Position numbers and translations under genes: made by a program. A stretch of 64,000 bases of DNA from Chaenocephalus aceratus (Eukaryota; Chordata; Actinopteri; Perciformes; Channichthyidae), in contig CM043808.1 in the NCBI GenBank assembly GCA_023974075.1, positions 24,249,578 through 24,313,577 of the forward strand, given 5' to 3'. Every line of letters starts with the position of its first letter. Position 1 is the stretch's first letter. Below, one piece after another: positions 48,835 to 64,000 of this stretch. The notes beneath the pieces were generated by a model. It was not told the origin of the DNA and searched no databases. It worked only from the letters and a program-made list of their open reading frames with translations.

Positions 48835-49784
48835 ATCTAGACTGTCTCTATAAGAAAAAAAACGTAAAACTGATGGCATGCGCTAGTGCTGTGGAAACAT
48901 TTTTAAAGTACATTTAAATCGGGCTAATTTTGTTATTTGGACAAAATATTGTCTCAACATTTTTGGAAAAACGGCTATATTTGACTTTTCTTTTCAACAT
49001 TTTAGGAAAAGCCTTTACTTTCTTTCGATCAGGGAGATTGATGTCAACATCAACATAATTGATTAGGTTTTTATTGGCTTTTTGCAAACCTTAGCTTGTA
49101 CAATATCCTTGAAGACGATTGTGATGGCAATGCCTACATTCTTTTACGATCAATGGCCAAACGATACCATGCAAATGAACCGTAAGCATATCAAAACCAC
49201 ATTAGGCCTGCTGTAAGTAAGACAACAAACCTGAATTATCCAGAACAATGTATCACCAGACTCTGGATGTACTATGTCATGATGCCAGGCAGGGAAACCT
49301 CAGCTCCCTCATGTGGTTGTGGTAGGTGTGTTGCCTCTGTCAGCTGCTCTGTGCTTTGCCTTGACTACAGGAACAATGTATTCTAGGGTGATCATTTATG
49401 ATGTTTATTTTTTTAACTGAACTGTATTATGTCGGATTCATATTGTGTTAATGTAAATCATACTGGAACATCGGACCTATAAATCCAACCAAGGCAGTTT
49501 GAAGTGCAGATACCTCCTTGTATTGACTAATAACCTCACATTTCTAGTGTTTGTTTATGTTTTTAATCTCTGCATCATGGCCAGAGAGCGTCTTCTGTGC
49601 TCTCCTTCTTTGGAGTACGCCTCGAGCCAAGCACTGATTGCTTCTGAATGGGGAAAAATGTTCTTCTATGTGCATATCACTCATTATTTTAGCCCCAATG
49701 TAAGTGTACTGACTGCCTTTTTTAATTTCTGTGAACCTTGGATTGGATTTTAAAATATGTCTTAAATGTTTGACTTGATTGGAA

Positions 49785-49790
49785 AATAAA
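49785..49790 (+). terminator. Polyadenylation signal AATAAA (lin28b, distal candidate)
   Basis: Canonical hexamer 6 kb after the stop. Whether the transcript reaches it is unknown. Confidence 0.35.
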
Positions 49791-49889
49791 CCTATTATAT
49801 TGGCATTAAAGTATGTATAATTTCCTACTAGAAATCGAAGTTGTTTATTTACGGTTTGAATTATTTTCTATTTACATGGCATTGTAATA

Positions 49890-50590
49890 TGGAAAAATGC
49901 CATACAAACTCATAGTAAAGCATATCATAATAAAGGTCAAATAATGTATGTAAAAGAAAAGGTATAGTATGTGAAAAACATCAGAAAAAGGTTATAGAAA
50001 AATCTTGAAGTTAGAATAGTATGTCCAAAATCTGGGTATGTAGAATTCTTTTTTTTGTTAACATAATATAGTATGTCATAAAAAAAGTCATAGTATAGTA
50101 TGTTGGAAAATCTGAAGAAACATCAAGTATAGTATCTTTAAAAAAAAGTCACGCACACACACACATGTCTGAGAAAAAATCCTAGTATTTAAAAAAAATA
50201 AAAATAAAAAGTCATAGTATAGTATGTCATAACATCTGAAAAAAAGTCATCGTATGTCATAACAAAAGTCATAGTATGGTCATACTGTAGTATTTCCAAA
50301 CAAATATGTCATAGTATTGTATGCCATAAAAAGCGTCATATAGTATGTCATTAAAAACATAAAAACATCTGTTATGACAATAAAGAAGTCATAAAACACG
50401 TACAACAAAAAGTCATAGTATTTTATATTCTGTCATTACAAGAAAAAAAGATCAATAATGTCTCAGTATAGTATGACATAAAGAATGTATAGCATTCCAT
50501 ACATTTATAGTCCCATACAAAGTAGAAGTGTTCCTGTAATATAATAAATGCCAGTATGTAAAAAAGAAAAAGGAATAGCAAAGTATTCTA
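49890..50590 (+). repeat. Degenerate tandem repeat of a 'gtcatagtatagtatgtcataaaaa'-type motif
   Basis: The words catagtat, agtatgtcat and aaaaagtcat recur more than ten times with irregular spacing over 0.7 kb, mixed with A runs. It reads as a decayed minisatellite. No coding potential. Confidence 0.8.
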
Positions 50591-51261
50591 TAAAAACAAC
50601 CATTACAAATAATTGAAGAGTGAAACCACTGTCGTTTTCCATCACAGCACCCCCACCTGTCACTGCTGAACTCAAGTTAAGTGATGACCGTTCATGGTGA
50701 GGAAAAACCGATTCATTTATTCTGTCACTTCCTCTTCTCCTCCACTAGGGGGCAACCTGGTGTCGCTGTATCCTCTCCCCCTCAGGCTCATGAAGGACAC
50801 AGTCAACAAATGAATCACCTCAACACATCTGACTCACCAAAGATCGGGTGTTTCTTCACAAGCCTCTCTCTATTCTCCTGCTCCTCTTTAATGGCCTGGC
50901 GTCTTTCTTTTGTTTACAACCAGCTGTCTCCCTCACAGTCTCTCTGCTAAGCACATCCAGGCTTGAGGGAGTCCATTAAAACAACAATCTTTGTTTACAG
51001 TTTCTCTTTGTTACACACCATCATTTTGCTATATGGCTCGCTTTTTTCCTCCTATACTATCTCTGGAGATGACTTCCTCAAGGTCAGGTATTTTTATGGC
51101 ATGAGATATTGGAGGTAACCCGGGAAGGCGGCGATAATAATGAGACAGGGGAAAGGATCGAGAGAAAAGGGATACATATGGCTGGGCTATGGCTACAAAC
51201 GATGCAAAGTGTGTTTTCAGTCACAAGCCGTATTCAGGTCCGAAGAGAAGGCGAGGTGTAC

Positions 51262-51363
51262 TCTTCTTCTTCTTCTTCTTCTTCTTCTTCTTCTTCTTCT
51301 TTCTTCTTCTTCTTTCTTCTTCTTCTTCTTCTCTCTTCTTCTCTCTCTTTCTTCTTCCTCTTC
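51262..51363 (+). repeat. (TTC)n / polypyrimidine tract
   Basis: About 40 bases of pure TTC, then interrupted TTC/TC repeats. GAA/TTC runs can form triplexes. The Ser/Leu/Phe-run reading frames over it are artefacts. Confidence 0.95.
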
Positions 51364-54300
51364 GTCCCTTCTGTCTTCTGTCTTCTACTTCCTCATTCCT
51401 AAATGTTGACCTTTGTAGTACCCCGCCTCCAGGCTGTATGCTTTAACCTTCCAGTGAGATAGAGAGGGCCCCTGCACTGGGAATACTTGATAAATCACAA
51501 CTGCTGTCTGTTAGTGCGACAGACTAAAAACACACTGGCATGGCAGGCACCGTTAAAACCTTTGTCTTTTGTGTCGCAAAACCTTCCCGTTCCCCCCGAA
51601 AAACACACACAAACACAGATGGCAAAGCCTCCATAAAGATGTTTACAGCATCAGCTTCACTGGGCTATTACATCTAAAAGTGTACCCTGAATTATTCATC
51701 CTTCATTCAAATGCACTGTGAGTAATGATAGCCAGGAGAGTGTTTTGGTGAATGCTTTCCCCCCCCCCACAGTACACAGGGGTCATTAGGAGTCATTTGT
51801 GGTCAATTTTGTATGATCAACCATGCTTCAGAGGGGACAAAAATCCCATTTACTTTCTGTGCGTTGGGGATTCATGTTGAAAGAGATCAAAGGGGACAGA
51901 CAAAGAGTGAGAGAATCGACATCTTCTCGTCTCCATTTGGTCACTATGAGAGGAAGAAAAGTACTTTAACTGGCGCCAGCCTTGATGAAAGAAAAGGGCG
52001 TTATGCCTGATGTATTCCTCCAGAGGTGGAATCAACAGTATGAATGACTCAAAGGCAGAGAGAGGGAGGATAGAGGGACCATTTCCTTTTCTTTTAGAGC
52101 TTAATGGAGGATTTTTGGTGAGGTACGAAAGTGCTATTTGACAGCAGTGAAGAAAACAGTGATTTTCCTGTCCGGAGCTGTGACTGGTTCAACACTCAAC
52201 ACTATTATTTCTGGTGTGTGCATTATAAAAAAAGTAGCAGATGTCATCAGATAGCGAGCTCATTTGCAGTATCAGTCTGGGGATTTTTGTCCGACGGAGC
52301 ATCATCAGGATGTCTATCACGAAATGTGATTTGGTGTCACAGTCAGCCATAACCTTGTTTTTCCACAGGACGAGAACCGAATAGGTCATGAAAATGAAAT
52401 AGCCTCCAAACGTCCCATTAGTTTCTCTCACCTCGACTTTATAAGACAACCAGCACTGTCATTCTTCCTGACAGAGCTGTCAAAAGCATTGAGCTCACCA
52501 TCCAGAGTTACACATAAAGCAAACAGAAATGAAAACATTGTCAGTGAAAAGACTCATGGGGTAACGGAGACGCCAGGAGCGGGGTGAATCACTTAGCAAG
52601 CTGTGCTCCTCCATTTTGCAGCTGCCACCCACCACAACACATCTGCCACTGGGAGGGGGAAAAAACTACATTCAGATAGAAAACCACATCCAAACAAATT
52701 ACTACATGACACAAAAGATCACTTCTTCAAATTGAAATTCGTTTGCAGTCGAAACAGGGTTTGTCCCCCTGGGCTCAGAAACCGACATACAGGTGGCAAA
52801 TGGTGAACACTGTGCATATAAACCCACACGCTCACACAGATAATACACTTAGTTCCACGAAGAGGAAGAGCATTAGATTTCCTCATGTGGGGTCAACGGT
52901 TCCTCCAATACACCCAGCTGAGGTATCTCTGGGCACACACATGTGGTGGCTAATGCGTACCAAATCATCACCTTTAGACCGACCGTGCCTGCCCAGCTCA
53001 CGCTGTTACCGCTATCTCTCTTTTATTGCATTTCCCCAGGATTTCATATTTTACATGCTGATCTCCACAGAAAGGAGTCCAAGCTCATTTCTGCAGCTGA
53101 AATGTCTAAAGAGAGGGAATCGTCCACCGCAGGCTGCATATATTCACCAACAATTGCTACTAGCTTTGTTGATATGAGCCACATCACATGGAAACCAATC
53201 ATTAAATTATTTACACAGACCATGCAAGGAATCAGTTATTTGCTTTCGGGAGGATGATCAGATGGTGGTAAATTATTGAGTTTGAAAGCAACAAGTTATT
53301 TTGTAGTCTGCACGTTTTCTTATACCTGAAACACAAGGACTGCATTGAGAAATACATGATCTACTTTTTTCCTTTTATATTATAATGCACAGTTTCAATG
53401 CATTTCTAACCTCTTAAAACTGATCTTAAACAACTATTATAAATGTTTAGATGAGTGATATTACTAAGCATTATTGTATATCAGTTGCAGTGATTTGCAT
53501 GTTCAGATTGAATTGCAGTGGGCAATGTTATAATAATATCCTGTGGCACCGGGGCGCTGAGGTGTTTTACATTTGTGTTGTAGAACATATTTACAGGTGA
53601 CCACAGTTACTCTTTAAAAAAGAAATGCTAACGTCTCACAACTACGCACAAATAATGTCACCAGTACTCTGCAAATCCATCATGGCAATTCCTCCAAATG
53701 CTTACCGAAATGTTGTGTGTAAAACTGCAAACAGAACATGAATATTTATTTGATGGTTAATCTTAAATAAATACACTAAAAAGGTAATTCCAACACATTA
53801 GTGCAACATTTATTCAAAAAGCAAATGGAGCCATTAAGCAGTCCTGCTCACTGATTTGTACCACAGCCATTACACATATATTAATACAGTCTAAACTATT
53901 CTGAAATCTCTAATGATGCATTTATAACATCTCATGGTATGACTGTATATATAATTATATTTCCACCCATACTGCATGTAATGGCTTCACAAGTGCAAGT
54001 ACTTACTTTTTAAAGGGAAAATATTGGATTTACATGATTCTTAATCTGGGATCCTGAATTATTAAAAGCTCTGGGAAATGAGCAGAGGAATATATTTCCT
54101 CCTTCACAAAACCTTCCTTGGCAGGTGCTATTAGACTATAATATCTGTATGACAAACCAAAGTCACATTCAGAAAGCAATTTTGAGTCCACAACGCAATC
54201 TCGACCATTAATTGACTAATGAACAAGATGTTATCCAAGGATACCTTCCCAATGACCACTTAGGAAAAGAAGGAAGAGAACTTAATATGATGGAAATAAG

Positions 54301-54637
54301 TGTGACAGACTAAACGGTGCCCGCTGAACGCACTGACGCATGCTGCGACCTTCCCTGTCGATCTGGAGGGCAGACAGGGTGGCCATTTGTGTTGTGGCTG
54401 CAGAGCTCGAGCTGAAGGAACGCTTTTCATCATTACTCCAGAAAACCGTGTCAGAAACCCTGAGCTGTCTGAAAGCCCGCCTGCCTCCGCCGGTGGGAGT
54501 GAAATAACAATAAACAATGAAGAATCAGAGTCAGAACGCGGGGAACATGTTCTTGACCTTTTTTCGCCCGGCTGTGCAGTCTCCCGTGTATCATTGTGAA
54601 TGTTATACTCACAGTAATCTGGATTTCTGGGCTCTCA
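51364..54637. other. Spacer, no gene recognised
   Basis: Mixed-composition sequence without repeats I recognise and without frames that look like protein families. The longest frame (144 codons at 52743-53177) has no domain features. Confidence 0.5.
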
Positions 54638-55658
54638 TGCCCCTTTCACACCAGCGCCTTTTCAGCTCCGGCTCGGAGCTAGAGCCTGAAAAGCGCCGGG
54701 TTTTCCTGTTCACACCGCAGCGGCGCCGGCTCTTAGCTCCGGAATCCGCTTCATTTCCAGCTCCAAAAAATTGTCGGTCCAGAGGCAAGAGCTTTGGAGC
54801 TAAGAGGCGACGTCGCTTACGTCTTTCTTACGTCGAGGCGTGCAGGAAACTAAACCCACCTCCCCTGAACATGGGTCGACTGTTATGCCTGCCTACAAGC
54901 AGTAGTGCCTATAAACACACTTTATAAAGTCAGGCAACACTAACCAGGCTTCGTGTGATTCTGTTTATTTGTATCTTACTTACTTGACCATCCGTTCACT
55001 GTTATCGATCATTGTGGAGAGAGACAGACGTGTTTTTGTATTATTGCAGCTATCGGATGCAAGTAGTCAGTTTAGCTTCGGTTGCTATGCTAACATCACC
55101 CGTTTTATACCAGAGAAACTTTCATAACAGCGTTGTGATAACAAACAGTGTCAATTCAGACTGACACACATTCACTTAGGCTAAGGGGAACTGGGGATAT
55201 GCGTCAGCTGCTTGTGTGAGTCGGACAGTGAATACTTTAGAGCGGCCGCTGCAGTGTGAGCTAACCGGGAGCTAACGGGAGAATACATTCCCGTGGAAGA
55301 GCAGCCAATACTGCAGCGGTCGGTAAATGCTGCAGAAACACATTAATAAACAATGAACCACGGCACTCTGGAGAACAGCATAAGGTTGGAGAAGTCGTTA
55401 TTCAATTTATTCTGGCTTTGTGTGATTAAAAGCAACACGATCATCGACCCGACGCAGTTGTTGTTGTGAGCGCCGTAATGGGTGCCGTTGGGGAGAAAAT
55501 CAGTGATGTAAACGGTGACGTCATGACGCAGCAGGGGCAGCTCTGGGGCGCCAGTGGGCGGTGTGCACAGAGCGGGAGCTGAAAAGGGAAACCGGAGCTG
55601 AACCAGAAAAGCTCCCGCTCGGAGCTAGAAACTGAAAAGCGCTGGTGTGAAAGCCGCA
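54638..55658. mobile_element. Terminal-inverted-repeat DNA element
   Basis: The left end 'tgcccctttcacaccagcgccttttcag' and the right end 'ctgaaaagcgctggtgtgaaagccgca' are inverted copies; both continue inward with 'gctcggagctag'. The 3-bp flank tca is present on both sides (54635-54637, 55659-55661). Inside the left end, the 'gagct..aaaagc.cc' phrase recurs in both orientations. 1,021 bp, no transposase coding seen. The 3-bp duplication suggests a PIF/Harbinger-type relative, but that is tentative. Confidence 0.8.
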
Positions 55659-55661
55659 TCA

Positions 55662-58430
55662 GAGGGGTGTTTCATAAATCTCTGTGGTCAGAGAGAGCCA
55701 GGCACACAGCCGAGTAGAGAGTGAGTTGGTCAGAAGAAAAGCTGCTTGACATCCTTACAATCTTGATTTGATTAACGCCTTACCAATTACCTAATGTGTT
55801 CCTTTAATCAATTAGAATCGCTTGACATTTCAACATAATGCAAGTCATAATGCTCATCATGGTGCTTGATGGCTTTAGGAAAATGAGATTCCTGACTACA
55901 GTTCATTTGTTACCCAAAGAAATGAAAACAAGTTACTATCAAAAAGCAGAACTACAATGATGACATTTTTAATGACATTATTTGTAAAACTTTGCATCAA
56001 AGTCAAATTCCATGAGCTCACATTTCTTTTTTTTCTTTTTTCAATAGGACAGCCAAGCCTTCGGAGTTGTTTTTAATAAATGTTTCAAGGTAGTCAATCA
56101 CTTCAGCTCGCACCGCTAGATTTAGCTGTGTGGAAAATGACAAGCAACACTGGTAACGCCAACAATCTTCAGGATTTATGTCTTCCCTCAAATTTCATAA
56201 TGTGTATATGTGGCTGTTTTCAATAAAACCTTGAGTAAATTCATTCATGTACAGCAGAGATGTCATCACTAGCGTCAGCCCTAGTGTTTTTTTCGTCTTC
56301 CCTGGTATAACAAATGGTTAACAGGATAGTGTAAGAAGACAGGGGCAGTGAAGAAGAAACCTACCAAGTATGCTTGTCATTTCACAACATGGGACAGAAT
56401 TAACAGATAAGAAGTGTCGTGGGGCCAAATGTGATTTGTGACGAGAATCTGGAGACAATTAGTGGATAACCAATCTGCTCCGCCCACACGATATCATTAA
56501 CAACAACACCCCTGGGTCGCTCAAGACTACTTTGGGGAACATAAATGACGCAGCTAGCCAAGTTGAGACATTTACTATGGAAACATACAGGAAGTGCCTC
56601 GAAGCTGCTTAATATTCCCACATCACATTTACTGCAATTGTACCGTTACATACATTCACAGGTCGCCCGTCACTGAGGTTCAAAAGTCATTCCTGGATTT
56701 GGAAACAGCAGTCGAGAAAACATTTACGCCACTAGTAGCTACCCTGGAGCTTTTGGTAATATCACATGATCTTCCTCAGCAGAGTTCCCCAGTTTGAATG
56801 ATGGATATTACGTCATTCCTTTTTATATGAGCACTTTTAGGACTTAAAACATGTTGTCTTAAGAAGTTCACAATTGAAAGTTGAAATGGCAACTGAGCAA
56901 AAACAAGGTGCTAATGAAAATAACGTGATATGTTAAAAAGCTCCAGAACTGGGACTAAATTGACCTTGTGTTAAGTGTTTTAATTCAAAGGGAAATACTT
57001 TTTGCTGCCTTGTTTGCTTATTTTCTATAACAGAATTGGTCAGTGCTGTGGGATTATTGGAACCTTTTCCTTATCAATTAAAAAATTCACTAGTTTCAAT
57101 ACTTTTCTAAGATCAAGAGAGGATTTCCTTTCTTTCTTCTTTGCAGTGCAGCACTTTTCCTAAATATGTCTTAAAAAACCTACTTTCAAACCACTTGCAA
57201 GTTGCACTACACAGCTGAAATGTAGCCTGGTGACAACATTGTAGCTTAGTAGCTGTGTGTATCTTCTACACACGCATGTTTTACTACGTCTTTCATGGTG
57301 ACTCATGGTCAACCAACAGAAGCTACAATTTCCAGAATAAGCCAATGCCTTATACTTTGAACACCATTTAGTTTATAATTGTATTGTTCTTACCCACCCA
57401 ACCCCAGCACATTGTCCCCAGACAGTATGTACAGCTGGCCCCATGATACCGACAGACAAAAGACTGGATCTCTGAGTGATGAGAGAAATGAACCCTACAC
57501 AGCAGAGTTTGAAGCCCCACAGCCACCAGTTGACATAATTTGAGGGCTGAGTTGGCATCTGCTACATATTTTGTCCACAGGAGGGGCTACCATGATACAA
57601 AGTACTACAAAACTTCTTGTTCTTGTACAAAAACAAACATTTTTGTAGAAATCCTGCATTTTTAAACAACAACTGATACAGAGTGAAAACTGCGTGTAAT
57701 GACGGACATGGATAAGGACGTTGACAGTATACATTGCTTGTAGAGGCTTTGAACTTAATCATAGGCATGGTAAAAAAAAGTTCTTCACAATGGCAGAACT
57801 TTGGCACGAGAAAAAGGCATTACAGAAGAAAAAAGATGAGTATTCGACAAGGTCAGCATTGATGATTCCAAACTAAATATCACTTTTATACATTGGTTCA
57901 TCGCAAACCATTTGGCACTGACGACCGGTCCCTTTTGTTGGTGTGAGATTAGTGTTTGTTTAAATCATTTAAAAGAAACTCAAGCCACTGAAGGGAGTCA
58001 AACACACATGGAGGTAAGACAAAAGGGCATTGACATCAACAGAAAAACTACATCTGGTGTTACTGTCACAATAGAGTTGCCCCTTCTGCACAGGTTTAAA
58101 GTGTGTCAGATGAGAGTGTGTATGTGTGTGTCTGTGTGTGTCTGTGCCTATGTGTGTGCATGTATCTGATATGTAAATGTATTTAAGTCCACTTCTAGTG
58201 TGGACCAGACTTATATTTTGACCCACACACTGCTTGGATCCCTTTATCAATTTACATATTTTTTTGAAGTCCTTCCTTTCCAGCTCCCTTCAAAAAGTGA
58301 ACGTCACAGTGAGGTGACACTGCTCAGGTATCTATATTTCCACAGGAAACATCCGTCTACATAGGCAAGTGGGTTCAAAAGGAATCCTGTCCTGGCTGCT
58401 AACCTCAGTCTGCGGTTAAGTCAGCGTTAT
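55662..58430. other. Spacer and probable distal grik2 3' UTR
   Basis: No coding sequence recognised. The part next to 58491 must include the grik2 3' UTR on the minus strand, but I could not place its end. A TG-rich stretch lies at about 58110-58160. Confidence 0.45.
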
Positions 58431-58491
58431 TTTGACCCTGTCTCCCCTCCGTGGTTTTAATCGAGGGGTGTGTTCGGGGTCTGCTCAGCGT

Positions 58492-64000
<5,509 letters not shown>

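Noticed and set aside
51109..51446. Three overlapping frames of 85-97 codons with Ser, Leu or Phe runs
   Set aside because: Produced by the (TTC)n tract, which is open in every frame.
54517..54927. 136-codon frame across the left end of the 54638-55658 element
   Set aside because: It crosses the element boundary and contains only its terminal-repeat translation.

Overview
This window looks like nuclear DNA from a bony fish, most likely a spiny-rayed (percomorph-type) teleost. The genes are vertebrate and split by GT-AG introns. The spacers are AT-rich and full of (TG)n, (TA)n and (GA)n microsatellites, tRNA-derived SINE sequence and hAT-like DNA transposon remains of kinds I associate with teleosts. 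The species assignment is inference; no species-specific marker was recognised.

Layout. (1) 1-3258: upstream spacer with one retroposon tail and no recognised gene. (2) 3259-12641, + strand: a complete prolyl endopeptidase gene (prep), 14 coding exons, 709 residues, with catalytic Ser553/Asp640/His679 all present. A SINE split by a second element fills most of intron 9, and a dead hAT transposon sits in intron 13. (3) 12642-17227: prep 3' UTR and a 4.6 kb spacer. (4) 17228-43815, + strand: lin28b, a let-7-blocking RNA-binding protein with a cold-shock domain and two CCHC zinc knuckles. Two candidate first coding exons, 8 kb apart, splice in the same phase to exon 2. Its introns are large and repeat-rich: a degraded long-period tandem array in intron 1, a hAT derivative carrying a long (CA)n(TA)n tract in intron 2, and two groups of fold-back repeats in intron 3. 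(5) 43816 to about 47.3 kb, or 49.8 kb: likely long lin28b 3' UTR with let-7 seed matches, two of them full 8-mers. (6) About 49.8-58.4 kb: spacer with a degenerate tandem repeat, a (TTC)n tract and a 1 kb inverted-repeat element. (7) 58492-61966, - strand: the last two coding exons of the kainate receptor subunit gene grik2, ending in the GluK2a-type tail ETMA; the rest of the gene lies beyond the right edge.

The three genes do not form a pathway. Their clustering matches the human 6q16 neighbourhood (GRIK2, HACE1, LIN28B, BVES, POPDC3, PREP), but HACE1, BVES and POPDC3 are not seen between them here and lin28b is flipped relative to the other two. The main regulatory theme visible in sequence is the expected LIN28B/let-7 double-negative loop. 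I saw no prokaryotic-type system, CRISPR array or clearly novel gene; the most unusual structures are the 1.29 kb near-palindrome in lin28b intron 3, the alternative lin28b start exons, and the SINE end abutting a prep splice acceptor.
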